Positions 30,101 through 38,734 of a DNA stretch of 64,000 nt are shown here, piece after piece (position 1 is the stretch's first letter; each line of letters opens with the position of its first letter). The notes beneath the pieces were generated by a model, which worked only from the letters and a program-made list of their open reading frames with translations, was not told the origin of the DNA and searched no databases. The position numbers were made by a program, and so were the translations under genes. The DNA comes from Peribacillus asahii (lineage in GTDB: Bacteria; Bacillota; Bacilli; Bacillales; DSM-1321). The stretch covers positions 3,830,001 through 3,894,000 of the forward strand of contig NZ_CP026095.1 in assembly GCF_004006295.1 (NCBI RefSeq), read 5' to 3'.

Positions 30101-30475
30101 TGCCCCCGGTGATATCGCAATCAACCCTTTCGCATAAGCCTTCAACCAGTTTCTCGGCAGTCCTTGCGGTGATTTCGTTTGAATAGCACTGCTAATTTTC
30201 AATAAATGATGATAGCCTTCTTGATTTATCGCTAATAAAAGCAGAGGATATGCCTTTTCTTCCTGATCAAGAACATCCGCTAATAAGCCGATAATGGGCT
30301 TTATACCGTACTTTTTACATGCTTTATAAAAATAAAGCGAGCCATACATTACATTTCGATCACATAACGCCAGGCTTTCCATGCCATCTGCTTTCGCCTT
30401 AGCGACGAGCTCATCAATTTTCACTGTTGAATTCAATAAACTATACCCGCTCTGAATATGGAGATGAGTAAACAA
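27116..30475 (-). CDS. dnaE: DNA polymerase III alpha subunit DnaE
   Basis: 1119 residues from a TTG at 30475 with GGAGG nine bases earlier. Domains: PHP (1-210, starting HLHIQSGYSLLNS), palm/fingers with GPGRGSAAGSMVAYVL and catalytic aspartates in MPDIDIDFPD (about 365), beta-binding and helix-hairpin-helix (about 750-900), and an OB domain near 950-1040 (AFLTISDEDGDLEAVVF). In Bacillus DnaE extends RNA primers before PolC takes over, and it also serves in repair. It lacks the PolC-type exonuclease. It is upstream of malic enzyme, as in B. subtilis. Confidence 0.97.
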   Translation of the reverse strand: MFTHLHIQSGYSLLNSTVKIDELVAKAKADGMESLALCDRNVMYGSLYFYKACKKYGIKPIIGLLADVLDQEEKAYPLLLLAINQEGYHHLLKISSAIQTKSPQGLPRNWLKAYAKGLIAISPGADGKIESLLEEGKTEEAKEEAKQFLDLFGPQQFYVSIQRLQIQGEDQRNTAVEQLAREMGIKVVVTNPVYYLEKDDALAQEVLLAVGTGHKMDDEERQVLPSRQFYLKSMEEMLELFADKGEELQNTQYITAQCQVNLSFQRALLPKYPTNQGVSSDEMLEAICFKGLKKRKSQPSPQYEERLRYELDVIKRMKFSDYFLIVWDFMKFARENQILTGPGRGSAAGSMVAYVLQITNVDPIEHSLLFERFLNPERVTMPDIDIDFPDHRREEVIEYVVQKYGELHVAQIITFGTMAAKAALRDTGRVFGLDSKEQETLSKMMPNRLGITLKEAYQESKRLQAFVQENERYQMLFSIAMKLEGLPRHTSTHAAGVIISDIPLTDIIPIQTGHAGIYLTQFPMDLLEEIGLLKMDFLGLRNLTLMEQILTSIEKGTGEKIDLVKIPMDDQDTFTLFSKGETTGVFQFESEGIRKVLVKLKPTHFEDIVAVNALYRPGPMENIPQFIERKHGLAPIDYHHPDLQEILESTYGVIVYQEQIIQIASKLAGFSLGEADLLRRAVSKKKKEILDKERNHFVIGAKNKGYSDKIASSIYNLIVRFANYGFNRSHAVAYSVIAYQLAYLKANYPAHFMAALMTSAIGNEDKIAQYVREAKKKGMMIQSPSINRSTYPFIARQDGIQYSLGAIKGIGRTVLREIFSARRNGRFSDLFDFCLRVSGKIVTRKVLEVLIHSGAFDEFGRDRATLLASLDVALHHAELVKPNEDLLDLLVDGEFSLKPKYVEVEPIRLEDKLQFEKNVLGLYLSNHPVSSYQKLFKHFGCISIEEATRKKEAKALLGVYISAVKTIRTKKGEMMAFLTISDEDGDLEAVVFPNSYRQFAETIQTNAIVMLQGTLEERDGKLQLNVQQIYSIDEAKQLAGEETGTLFIKIESDKQTKDILLQIKKILLQHNGKTKVMLYYERENRYVQLSLWDWVQPNDRLHNRLIDIVGNGNVILKRD

Positions 30476-30564
30476 ATCTTTCTCCCTCCTTTTTAAAGCT
30501 TATTTTCCCTTATTATAGAGGTAATTGTTAGAAAAGAAAATATGTTCTCCTTATCGAACTTGTA

Positions 30565-30594
30565 TCATACTACCGGCAACAATCCCATATAAAT
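30565..30594 (+). promoter_or_regulatory. Candidate sigma-E promoter of ytrHI
   Basis: TCATACT (30565-30571), 14 bases, then CATATAAAT (30586-30594), close to the sigma-E consensus (-35 TCATATT, 14 bp, -10 CATACAAT). B. subtilis ytrHI is a sigma-E operon. Confidence 0.6.
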
Positions 30595-30630
30595 AGAGTA
30601 AACCACATTATAGACAAAGGATGAGGAAAA

Positions 30631-30963
30631 ATGAATGAAGCTTTCGTTCCGGCCTTTATTAATAGCTATTTTATTTCACTCGGGGTCTTATTAGGGGGGG
30701 CCCTCATCGGTGGACTTTCTGCTTTTTTTACGGGACAAGCTCCAATGACCACCGTATTCCGCTTATCTGATAATTTACGTATTTGGGCGATTGTAGCAGC
30801 TATCGGTGGAACCTTCGATATGATGTACAGTTTTGAGCGCGGTATCTTCAACGGGGAAACGAAAGACATTATCAAACAAGTACTGTTAATTCTATCTGCA
30901 TTAGGCGGTGCCCAAACTGGCGCACTCATCATCAACTGGTTCACCCAGGAGCATCTTTTATGA
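30631..30963 (+). CDS. ytrH: Sporulation membrane protein YtrH
   Basis: 110 residues. An N-terminal hydrophobic segment (about 10-32, SLGVLLGGALIGGLSAFF), a central segment (about 48-62) and a C-terminal one (about 80-102) indicate a small polytopic membrane protein. Sequence and its pairing with ytrI match B. subtilis YtrH, a mother-cell protein needed for efficient sporulation. Its stop overlaps the ytrI start (ATGA). A sigma-E-like promoter lies upstream. Confidence 0.88.
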   Translation: MNEAFVPAFINSYFISLGVLLGGALIGGLSAFFTGQAPMTTVFRLSDNLRIWAIVAAIGGTFDMMYSFERGIFNGETKDIIKQVLLILSALGGAQTGALIINWFTQEHLL

Positions 30964-31460
30964 GAATTCCTCCTTATCACCGCAATCCAACTTGGCAACG
31001 ATTCCTTGCTGGAGTAGCACTTGGCTCACTTATAAGCTGGGTGCTATTCTTTTATTTATTCGGTATTCAGCAAGAAAGACAAATTGTCAAAATTCAAGAG
31101 CAGGAGGAAACGATTTTAAATTTAAATCAAAAAATCTCCATTTGGGAAGAAGAATATCACAAACTAAATGAACAAACGGAGAAAGGATTAACAATTCAAG
31201 ACGTACAAGTGAAGATTATCAACGGGAACTACTATAAATTAGATTCATTAAGCATCGCTGAGACTGAAGAGGCTATTCGTGATGACCTTGCTTCACTCAT
31301 TGCGAAAGACGTCAAAACAATCTACAATGGAAGAATACTGTTAAAAAAATCAATTGAGAATAAGCTAATCGAAATTAATAAAAAAAAATATCGCTTAGAG
31401 GTGACAGAACTCATCTTTTATACAGATATGTATATTGAGGTAAAGTTAGAGCGATTATAG
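30960..31460 (+). CDS. ytrI: Sporulation membrane protein YtrI
   Basis: 166 residues. One N-terminal membrane segment (about 13-35) is followed by a coiled-coil stretch (about 40-75, QEEETILNLNQKISIWEEEYHKL) and a small mixed domain. This bitopic layout and coupling to ytrH match B. subtilis YtrI, which acts with YtrH in sporulation by an unknown mechanism. It ends about 70 bases before a bidirectional terminator shared with nrnA. Confidence 0.87.
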   Translation: MRIPPYHRNPTWQRFLAGVALGSLISWVLFFYLFGIQQERQIVKIQEQEETILNLNQKISIWEEEYHKLNEQTEKGLTIQDVQVKIINGNYYKLDSLSIAETEEAIRDDLASLIAKDVKTIYNGRILLKKSIENKLIEINKKKYRLEVTELIFYTDMYIEVKLERL

Positions 31461-31531
31461 AAGTACAAGCGCTGAAGCTGAATATGGAAACACTTAGCGC
31501 CCCTCTAAAAATCGCATAACTCCCTAAACAA

Positions 31532-31563
31532 TAAAAAAGGAGCCGAAAAGGCTTCTTTTTTAT
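31532..31563. terminator. Bidirectional terminator between ytrI and nrnA
   Basis: AAAAAAGGAGCC and GGCTTCTTTTTT flank a GAAAA loop (one wobble), with runs on both sides. It serves the convergent ytrI and nrnA genes; the edge touches the nrnA stop. Confidence 0.88.
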
Positions 31564-32501
31564 TACGCCTGTTGATTTAATTCTTCTAAATCAGCAAGTA
31601 TACGGTCTACTTCATCCCAAGAATAGATTGAGGCCCCTGATGCTAGCGGGTGTCCACCGCCATTATACTTTCTAGCAATCGTGTTAATAACTGGGCCTTT
31701 TGAGCGGAAACGAACGCGGATTTCATTATCCTCTTCAATGAAGAATACCCACGTTTTTACCCCTTTGATTGAACCAAGTGTTCCGACTAACTGTGAGGCT
31801 TCTGATGCGGTTGCTCCGAATTTCTTCATAGCCTCTTTCGTAATAATCATTTTACCCGTTCCATGTGGAAGCACCTCGAAATGTTGCAACACATATCCGT
31901 TCAAACGAACGATATTTTCACTTACATCATACATCTCTTGGAACAACTGAGGACGGGAAAAGTTATAATGAATCAGCTCACTTGCGTAAGCAAATGTTTT
32001 TTTCGTTGTGCTTTGAAACAGAAAACGACCAGTATCCCCAACGATACCAGCAAATAACAGCCTTGCCGCCTCATCGCTTAACTTCAACCCTTGTTCTTTA
32101 CCTGCTAAATAAAATTCATAAATCATTTCCGAACAAGAGCTTGCGCTTGTATCTACCCATAGCAGGTCACCATATGGATCCGCATTCGGATGATGATCAA
32201 TTTTGATCAACTTCGCTCCTTTTAGATAACGTGAATCACAAATTCGCGCTGTATTAGCTGTATCACATACAATAACAAGTGCTCCTTCATACATATCATC
32301 CGAAATCACATCTAATCTTCGTAAATAGTTTAGCGATGGCTCTTCTTTACCCACTGTATAGATTTGTTTTGTCGGAAAAGATGCTTTCAAAATTTCTGCC
32401 AGTCCCCCTTGTGATCCATACGCATCAGGATCTGGACGAACATGACGATGAATAATGATTTTCTCATACTGTTTAATTTCCTCTAAAATAGTCGCTTTCA
32501 T
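31563..32501 (-). CDS. nrnA: Oligoribonuclease/3'-phosphoadenosine-5'-phosphate phosphatase NrnA
   Basis: 312 residues of the DHH/DHHA1 family. The N-terminal catalytic motifs are HRHVRPDPDAYGS, VICDTANTARIC and the DHH triad in KIDHHPNAD; the C-terminal DHHA1 domain has GGGHPLASGAS. NrnA degrades 2-5 nt RNAs (including pGpG) and removes the 3' phosphate of pAp. AAGGGGAGTATC precedes the ATG. The enzyme would complete turnover of the cyclic-di-GMP made by the GGDEF protein encoded later in the window. Confidence 0.95.
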   Translation of the reverse strand: MKATILEEIKQYEKIIIHRHVRPDPDAYGSQGGLAEILKASFPTKQIYTVGKEEPSLNYLRRLDVISDDMYEGALVIVCDTANTARICDSRYLKGAKLIKIDHHPNADPYGDLLWVDTSASSCSEMIYEFYLAGKEQGLKLSDEAARLLFAGIVGDTGRFLFQSTTKKTFAYASELIHYNFSRPQLFQEMYDVSENIVRLNGYVLQHFEVLPHGTGKMIITKEAMKKFGATASEASQLVGTLGSIKGVKTWVFFIEEDNEIRVRFRSKGPVINTIARKYNGGGHPLASGASIYSWDEVDRILADLEELNQQA

Positions 32502-32678
32502 GATACTCCCCTTTTCATTCTATCTATGTCTATTTAAACAAAAACAGGAAAGAATAAAAAGCTTTAATTGCTTTTCAGTGGAATTCTTTCTATGATTGAC
32601 GGTACAATATAAAAAAAGGATATTATTAACAATCAGCCGCACCAGCATTATTTCTCTCGCATTGGAGGTTGCTCATTC

Positions 32679-32990
32679 ATGCCTATTTTCGTTGTATTCA
32701 TTATTGTTTCATTAGCCCTCTACGTATTTTTTAAAGTGAAATCATTCCGAACTCGTTTACCAATGGAGAAAAAATGGATTTCTAGTAAATCTTCAATGGC
32801 ATTAGGCTCTTTTGTAACTTTCTTCGGAATCAATCAACTTTTTTTATTTCAATCTATGGTCACATACATCGTAGCAGGTATATTCATTGTAATTGGTAGT
32901 ATAAACCTAATCGGCGGGTACAAAATGTACAAATTTTACCTCCCCTATGCCATAGACGAAGCAGAAGCAATTGTACAACAAAAAGGATAA
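32679..32990 (+). CDS. ytpI: YtpI-like membrane protein
   Basis: 103 residues with three membrane segments (about 2-18, 42-60, 65-82) and a charged stretch between the first two (TRLPMEKKW). It matches Bacillus YtpI in size, topology and position between nrnA and ytoI. Function unknown. TTGGAGGTTGC precedes the ATG. Its stop codon lies inside the terminator hairpin that follows. Confidence 0.82.
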   Translation: MPIFVVFIIVSLALYVFFKVKSFRTRLPMEKKWISSKSSMALGSFVTFFGINQLFLFQSMVTYIVAGIFIVIGSINLIGGYKMYKFYLPYAIDEAEAIVQQKG

Positions 32991-33014
32991 TCTAAATGGA
33001 TTATCCTTTTTGTT
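32981..33014 (+). terminator. Terminator overlapping the ytpI stop
   Basis: AAAAGGATAATC pairs with GATTATCCTTTT around TAAATG and is followed by T residues. The 5' arm includes the last ytpI codons and the stop. Confidence 0.85.
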
Positions 33015-33083
33015 GTGTTATATGACTTTGTTCACTATTAGGTTCGAACACTATTACTAATAAACGAGTACCTTACGCTTTTC

Positions 33084-34403
33084 CTATGATCGATCAAGCA
33101 ATTGACAAGTTAACATCGCTTTGCCGACCAATTTTCCTTGATTAAATACTTCGACATCGACTTTCCCAAACTTCCGCCCAACATCTAGCACACGCGGCTG
33201 AACATCTAATGTGCTATCAATTTGAACTGGTTTGATAAAGTAAATTGTCATATTTTCAACAACTAGATCTCCGCGCTTATAGTTTTTTAATATACGGTTC
33301 GCAGAGTCTGTAACTATTGTCGTAAACACCCCAGTCGAAATCGTTCCTAAATAGTTCGTCATTTGGGGTGTAACACCGTAGCTATAGACCTCTTCACCTT
33401 TCCCTCGACTTTCGGACATCACAAGCTGCCCTGTAATCGTATCATCAATCGTCTCTCCAACTTGAGGCTGTCGATGACTCATCTGCAACGCTTTCAAAAC
33501 ATCTTGACGACTAACAATCCCTTGTAACACAAGATTATCATTCACAACAGGAAGTAATTCAATCCCTTCCCATACCATCATATGCGCAGAAGAAGCAACG
33601 CTCATTTTATCTCCTACTGTCATCGGGTTTTTCGTCATAACTTTTTCAATCAACGTATCTTCTTCTTGTCCCATAATATCTTTCGATGTCACAACACCTT
33701 GCACTTTCATATTCTCATCGACAACTGGGAATCGACCATGACCTGTTTCCTGATTTAATTCATGCCATTTTTTCACGCAATCGTTCGAGGCTAAGAAGGA
33801 AGTCTCGTTAACTGGGGTTAAAATATCTTCCACCAACAAAATTTCCTTTTTAATTAGTTGATCGTAAATCGCGCGGTTAATCATCGTCGCGACTGTAAAT
33901 GTATCATACGTACTTGAAATGACAGGCATTTCTAATTCATCAGCCAGCTTTTTTACATGCTCTTCTGTATCAAAGCCACCTGTAATTAACACAGCCGCCC
34001 CAGCTTTTAATGCGTGCTCATGAGCTTGTGTTCGATTCCCGACGATTAACAAGTTTCCTGCTTCCGTATACCTCATCATCGCATCAAGCTTCATCGCCCC
34101 AATAACAAACTTATTTAATGTTTTATGAAGACCTGATTTTCCACCAAGCACTTGTCCGTCTACAATATTTACAACCTCTGCAAAGGTTAGCTTCTCAATA
34201 TTTTCTTTTTTCTTTCTCTCAATTCGAATCGTGCCTACACGCTCAATCGAGCTTACATAGCCTTGGTTCTCAGCTTCCTTAATAGCACGGTAAGCTGTAC
34301 CTTCACTAACATGCAATGCTTTAGCAATCTGTCGGACAGAAATTTTCTCTCCAACCGGCAGCTCATCAATATATTTTAAAATTTGTTCATGCTTAGTAGC
34401 CAA
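33084..34403 (-). CDS. ytoI: CBS-DRTGG-hotdog regulator YtoI
   Basis: 439 residues from the TTG at 34403, eight bases after AAGGG; this gives MATKHEQILKYID, like B. subtilis YtoI. The GTG at 34421 is less likely. Domains in order: winged helix (about 1-70, SVRQIAKALHVSEGTAYRAI), DRTGG domain (about 75-185), two CBS repeats (about 190-315), and a C-terminal hotdog fold (about 330-435). CBS domains bind adenine nucleotides; overall function is unknown. The architecture suggests a nucleotide-sensing transcription factor linked to a thioester ligand. Confidence 0.92.
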   Translation of the reverse strand: MATKHEQILKYIDELPVGEKISVRQIAKALHVSEGTAYRAIKEAENQGYVSSIERVGTIRIERKKKENIEKLTFAEVVNIVDGQVLGGKSGLHKTLNKFVIGAMKLDAMMRYTEAGNLLIVGNRTQAHEHALKAGAAVLITGGFDTEEHVKKLADELEMPVISSTYDTFTVATMINRAIYDQLIKKEILLVEDILTPVNETSFLASNDCVKKWHELNQETGHGRFPVVDENMKVQGVVTSKDIMGQEEDTLIEKVMTKNPMTVGDKMSVASSAHMMVWEGIELLPVVNDNLVLQGIVSRQDVLKALQMSHRQPQVGETIDDTITGQLVMSESRGKGEEVYSYGVTPQMTNYLGTISTGVFTTIVTDSANRILKNYKRGDLVVENMTIYFIKPVQIDSTLDVQPRVLDVGRKFGKVDVEVFNQGKLVGKAMLTCQLLDRS

Positions 34404-34470
34404 GCTCTTCACCCTTTTCACGGTATTCCTATTTTTTTATTATAAGGCGAAGTAGCGAATTTCACAAATC

Positions 34471-34701
34471 CTAGGAATAATGATGCATTTTTTTGTATTC
34501 CTTTTTCTTTATTGGCTTACGCTTTCCTTTCGGTGAATATAATAAAGCCGTTAAATTTCCAGCAATCGTACATAAAGCAAATAGGAGCCAGCTTGCCGCA
34601 AATAAACTCTCCGCTCCCCCTGCTTGTAACGACAAACGCGGCACCGCATAATACAGCATCACACCACATAGCAACAAACATAATAATAATCGCTGTTTCA
34701 T
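34471..34701 (-). CDS. Small two-helix membrane protein
   Basis: 76 residues from the ATG at 34701 (AGGGGGAGTAGG before it). Membrane segments lie near residues 3-20 and 32-55, and the tail is very basic (GKRKPIKKKEYKKMHHYS), which should be cytoplasmic. I do not recognise the family. It sits between ytkL and ytoI on the same strand and starts about 40 bases past the ytkL terminator. Confidence 0.65.
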   Translation of the reverse strand: MKQRLLLCLLLCGVMLYYAVPRLSLQAGGAESLFAASWLLFALCTIAGNLTALLYSPKGKRKPIKKKEYKKMHHYS

Positions 34702-34740
34702 CCTACTCCCCCTTTTTTTACATAAATATGCTTGTTTTAT

Positions 34741-34782
34741 AAAAAAAGAAGCAGTCACATTCATTTAGAACGTGACTGCTTT
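34741..34782 (-). terminator. Terminator after ytkL
   Basis: AAGCAGTCAC and GTGACTGCTT pair, with extra pairs towards the loop. The minus strand ends in seven U residues. It lies directly after the ytkL stop. Confidence 0.88.
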
Positions 34783-34787
34783 CTGAA

Positions 34788-35468
34788 TTATAGCTCGATG
34801 ACATCTCCAACTTCCATAATCCTACCGTTTCCTGCTTCCAACAATTCAAGAAAGCGATTCGGATCTTGTTTAATCGGTGGAAATGTATTGTAATGAATAG
34901 GAACAACCGTTTTAGCTTGCAATAGTTTAGCTGCTGCGGCTGCATCTTCTGGCCCCATTGTAAAATTATCCCCAATCGGAATAAATGCTAAATCGATAGC
35001 ATGTTTATCGCCTATTAACTTCATATCAGAGTACAATGCCGTATCCCCAACATGGTAGATTGTTTTTCCTTCTGCTGAGAAAACCACTCCCGCAGGCATG
35101 CCTAAGTAAATAATTTGCTCATCTACTGTCATATAGCCTGTACTATGAAAAGCTGGCGTTAATGTCACTTTGCCAAAATCAAATTCATAGCTCCCGCCAA
35201 TATTCATACCGTGAGTACGTACCCCTTGCCAGCCTAGATAAGTCGCAAGTTCAGCAATTCCCACTACAAGTGCATCATGCTTTTTTGCAAGCTCAAGTGT
35301 ATCACCAACATGATCGCCATGACCATGTGTCAAAATAATAACATCTGGCTTTACATCCTCAACACGTAAATCAGTTAATGAATTCCCCGTAATAAATGGA
35401 TCAAATAAAATAGTTTTCCCATTTGTTTCAACTTGCACAACGGCATGTCCATGAAAAGATACTTTCAT
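34788..35468 (-). CDS. ytkL: Metal-dependent hydrolase YtkL (UPF0173, MBL fold)
   Basis: 226 residues of metallo-beta-lactamase fold. The start [13 protein letters not shown] and the metal motif [11 protein letters not shown] (HxHxDH) are present, with later ligands in [15 protein letters not shown] and PIHYNTFPP. Length and sequence match the UPF0173 family. The substrate is not established. AAGGAGTGTGGAAG precedes the ATG. It is divergent from the M24 peptidase gene. Confidence 0.92.
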   Translation of the reverse strand: MKVSFHGHAVVQVETNGKTILFDPFITGNSLTDLRVEDVKPDVIILTHGHGDHVGDTLELAKKHDALVVGIAELATYLGWQGVRTHGMNIGGSYEFDFGKVTLTPAFHSTGYMTVDEQIIYLGMPAGVVFSAEGKTIYHVGDTALYSDMKLIGDKHAIDLAFIPIGDNFTMGPEDAAAAAKLLQAKTVVPIHYNTFPPIKQDPNRFLELLEAGNGRIMEVGDVIEL

Positions 35469-35592
35469 TCTTCCACACTCCTTATCTTTTTGTCCCTCTT
35501 ACATATTCTTTTTTTATCTTACAAATCCTCTAACATTTACATTCATTTTATCTCTTGATAAGGTAAATCTATACTTTTTTGGAGGGATTTCT

Positions 35593-36690
35593 ATGAATGA
35601 TAGAATAACCGAATTACAAAGCTGGTTGCAAGTAAATAACCTAGACGCAGCTTTTCTAACAGCACCTGATACGATTTTTTATTGCAGTGGATTTCAAAGC
35701 GACCCACACGAAAGATTGCTAGCCCTCGTTATTTTTCAAAATCATGAGCCTTTCCTTGTGTGTCCGCAAATGGAGGTCGCAGAGGCGAAACGTGCCGGTT
35801 GGACCGCTGAAATCATTGGCTATAATGATATTGAAAACCCTTGGGAAAAAATGTCCGAATCTGTGCGCAAAAGAAAACTAACACTTTCATACTTAGCCAT
35901 TCAAAAAGAGCATCTGAACGTCGAAAGATCGGAACATCTTACACACTATTTCGCAGCCCCTGCTCTCGTTTCTGTCGAGGAAAAATTACGTCAAATGCGC
36001 ATGATTAAAACAGAAAGTGAACTCAACAACTTACGCGAAGCCTGTCGTCTGGCCGACATAGCGGTGGACATTGGTGTTCATGAAATAAAAGAAGGAAAAA
36101 CAGAAATAGAAATCGTTGCGGCCATCGAGTATGAAATGAAAAAACGCGGCGTTCGTGATTTTTCTTTTTCCACTATGGTTCTCACAGGTACAAATACCGC
36201 TTCCCCGCATGGAACACCAGGAATGACAAAAGTAAGGCGGGGTGACCTTGTCCTATTTGATTTAGGCATTGTGTATGAGGGATATTGCTCAGATATTACT
36301 CGAACAGTTGCCTATGGCGATATAAGCGACAAACAAGCGGATATATATGAAACAGTCCGAAGAGCTCAAGAAGCCGCTATTAGTGCAAGTAAACCAGGAG
36401 TAACATGCAAAGACATCGACATCACGGCACGAACAATCATCCGCGACAAAGGATATGGTATATACTTCCCGCACCGCCTCGGTCATGGCCTTGGCCTCAG
36501 CGTTCATGAATACCCATCCTTAACCGAAACAAATGAACTTATTTTACAACAAGGAATGGTGTATACGATTGAACCCGGCATCTATGTACCAAACATAGCA
36601 GGAGTTCGTATCGAAGATGATATTTATATCACCGACAAAGGCTGTGAAATATTAACAAAGTATCCGAAAGCGCTACAAATTATTCAATAA
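35593..36690 (+). CDS. M24 family Xaa-Pro dipeptidase
   Basis: 365 residues. The N-terminal creatinase-like domain (1-130) is followed by the pita-bread catalytic domain. Metal ligands are visible in order: LVLFDLGIVYEGYCSDITR (two Asp), GHGLGLSVHEYP (His), YTIEPGIYVP (Glu) and VRIEDDI (Glu). It is expected to cleave X-Pro dipeptides. Several Bacillus paralogues exist, so I leave the symbol blank. TTGGAGGG precedes the ATG. Confidence 0.9.
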   Translation: MNDRITELQSWLQVNNLDAAFLTAPDTIFYCSGFQSDPHERLLALVIFQNHEPFLVCPQMEVAEAKRAGWTAEIIGYNDIENPWEKMSESVRKRKLTLSYLAIQKEHLNVERSEHLTHYFAAPALVSVEEKLRQMRMIKTESELNNLREACRLADIAVDIGVHEIKEGKTEIEIVAAIEYEMKKRGVRDFSFSTMVLTGTNTASPHGTPGMTKVRRGDLVLFDLGIVYEGYCSDITRTVAYGDISDKQADIYETVRRAQEAAISASKPGVTCKDIDITARTIIRDKGYGIYFPHRLGHGLGLSVHEYPSLTETNELILQQGMVYTIEPGIYVPNIAGVRIEDDIYITDKGCEILTKYPKALQIIQ

Positions 36691-36788
36691 TTGAATAATA
36701 AGGTGCTTTCAAAATTCACTAATTTGTTACAAATCATCCATAATTTCCATTGTATAATAAGGGTATAAAAGAGGAGGAGATTATTACT

Positions 36789-37232
36789 ATGAGTACTTAT
36801 AAAAACATTTTAGTAGCTGTTGACGGCTCACAAGAAGCAGAATGGGCACTACAAAAAGCATTTACGATTGCCAAAAATGACAATGCTACACTCGTTTTAG
36901 CTCACGTAATTGATACAAGAAATTACCCAACAATCGAAGCATATGACACAACGATTCGCGACCGTTCTGAAACATTCGCTAATGATTTAATTAAAAAATA
37001 TAAAGAGCAAGCGGAAGCAGCTGGCGTAACGAATGTCGTTGGTGATATTGTCCTCGGTTCTCCTAAGGGACAAATCTCAAAAGACCTGCCGAAGAAACAT
37101 AACATTGATTTAATTGTCTGTGGTGCAACAGGACTAAACGTTGTAGAACGGTTCCTAATTGGCAGTGTATCTGAAAGCGTTGTTCGCCACGCACGTTGTG
37201 ACGTTATGATTGTCCGCACTGAAGAAGCATAA
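36789..37232 (+). CDS. Universal stress protein (UspA family, ATP-binding type)
   Basis: 147 residues from the ATG at 36789 (AGAGGAGGAG before it); the longer frame is not needed. The Usp fold begins NILVAVDGSQEAEWAL. It carries the ATP-binding signature G-x2-G-x9-G-S as GATGLNVVERFLIGS. TATAAT at about 36754 with a weak -35 gives it its own promoter. The specific stress role cannot be told. Confidence 0.92.
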   Translation: MSTYKNILVAVDGSQEAEWALQKAFTIAKNDNATLVLAHVIDTRNYPTIEAYDTTIRDRSETFANDLIKKYKEQAEAAGVTNVVGDIVLGSPKGQISKDLPKKHNIDLIVCGATGLNVVERFLIGSVSESVVRHARCDVMIVRTEEA

Positions 37233-37261
37233 GCCAAATAAATAATCCTTAAATAAAAAAT

Positions 37262-37302
37262 AAGCCTCTAGAACCCTTTTGGTAGCTTAGAGGCTTGTTT
37301 TT
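37262..37302 (+). terminator. Terminator after the universal stress gene
   Basis: AAGCCTCTA pairs with TAGAGGCTT, followed by GTTTTT on the plus strand. Confidence 0.85.
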
Positions 37303-37314
37303 ATACCATTAAAT

Positions 37315-37353
37315 AAAAAAATCTCGTCCACCAAAAAGGCAGCGAGATTTTTT
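37315..37353 (-). terminator. Terminator after argH
   Basis: AAAAAATCTCG pairs with CGAGATTTTTT around a loop that itself can form GTCC/GGC pairs. It lies just past the argH stop with runs on both strands. Confidence 0.82.
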
Positions 37354-37354
37354 A

Positions 37355-38734
37355 TTATGCTTGTAAAAGCTTTTCGCCTTTTTCAATTGCAAGTTTTACT
37401 TGAGCAAAGCCCGTTCCACCCGCACTGTTACGGCGTTTAACTGCTTCATATGGGTTAAGAGCGACATAAATATCTTCTTCAAATAGTTGTGACGCTTCTT
37501 TAAACTGTTCTAATGAAAGATCTGCTAAATAGCAGCCTTGTTGTACACAGAACAAGACAAGCTTCCCAACTACTTCATGTGCTTCTCTAAATGGCATCCC
37601 TTTTGAAGCTAAGTAGTCCGCTAGTTCTGTTGCATTGGAAAAGTCATTTTTCGTTGCTTTTTCCATAACATCCGTTCTGACTTTCATCGTAGAAATCATG
37701 CCAGCGAAGATTTTCAATGAACCAACAACAGTTTTAACTGTATCAAAAACGCCTTCTTTATCCTCTTGCATATCTTTGTTATACGCAAGTGGCAGACCTT
37801 TTAACACCGTTAATAACCCCGTTAAGTTTCCGTATACGCGACCTGTTTTACCGCGAATCAATTCGGCCATATCAGGATTTTTCTTCTGTGGCATAATGCT
37901 GCTTCCTGTAGAGAAAGCATCATCCAATTCGATGAATTGGAACTCTTGGCTAGACCATAGAATGATTTCTTCACTAAAGCGTGATAGATGCATCATCATT
38001 GTTGCACTGTTGCTCAAAAATTCCAGCGCAAAATCACGATCACTAACTGCATCTAAACTGTTTTCATAGATACCGTCGAATCCTAACAATTCAGCACTTA
38101 AATGACGGTCGATTGGGAAAGTTGTCCCAGCGAGTGCACCTGCACCAAGCGGTGAAATATTAATTCGTTTTAAACTTTCTGTAAAGCGTTGTTTATCGCG
38201 CTCTAACATCCAGAAATAAGCCATTAAATGATGGGCAAACGAAATCGGCTGTGCACGTTGTAAATGTGTATAGCCAGGAATCAGTGTCTCTACATTTACT
38301 TTCGCCTGTTCCAAAATCGCTTCTTGTAAGCCTTTAATTAACTTTACAACATCGTTCGTTTGATTGCGTAAATACAAATGAAGATCCGTTGCAACTTGGT
38401 CATTACGGCTGCGACCTGTATGAAGCTTTCCACCAACTGGACCAATTTCGTTAATTAGCATACTTTCAAGATTAAGATGGATATCTTCCATCTCAACCTT
38501 AAAAGTTAATTCACCGTTCTCCGCTTTCGCTTGTAAACCTTTTAGACCGGCAATAATTTTGTTTACATCTTCTTCTGGTAAGATTCCAGTCTGCTTGAGC
38601 ATCGTAACGTGAGCCAGGCTGCCTTGAATATCTTCAAGAACAAGTTCCTGGTCAAATGAAATGGAAGCTCCAAACTCGTCTACCCATTCTTCAGCAGACT
38701 TTGTAAATCTTCCTCCCCAAAGTTTGCTGCTCAC
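37355..38734 (-). CDS. argH: Argininosuccinate lyase
   Basis: 459 residues from a GTG at 38734 that overlaps the argG stop (GTGA). The fumarase-superfamily signature [18 protein letters not shown] with the catalytic serine loop is intact, as are [12 protein letters not shown] and [10 protein letters not shown] (catalytic histidine). It releases arginine and fumarate from argininosuccinate. Translational coupling to argG ensures matched amounts. Confidence 0.97.
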   Translation of the reverse strand: MSSKLWGGRFTKSAEEWVDEFGASISFDQELVLEDIQGSLAHVTMLKQTGILPEEDVNKIIAGLKGLQAKAENGELTFKVEMEDIHLNLESMLINEIGPVGGKLHTGRSRNDQVATDLHLYLRNQTNDVVKLIKGLQEAILEQAKVNVETLIPGYTHLQRAQPISFAHHLMAYFWMLERDKQRFTESLKRINISPLGAGALAGTTFPIDRHLSAELLGFDGIYENSLDAVSDRDFALEFLSNSATMMMHLSRFSEEIILWSSQEFQFIELDDAFSTGSSIMPQKKNPDMAELIRGKTGRVYGNLTGLLTVLKGLPLAYNKDMQEDKEGVFDTVKTVVGSLKIFAGMISTMKVRTDVMEKATKNDFSNATELADYLASKGMPFREAHEVVGKLVLFCVQQGCYLADLSLEQFKEASQLFEEDIYVALNPYEAVKRRNSAGGTGFAQVKLAIEKGEKLLQA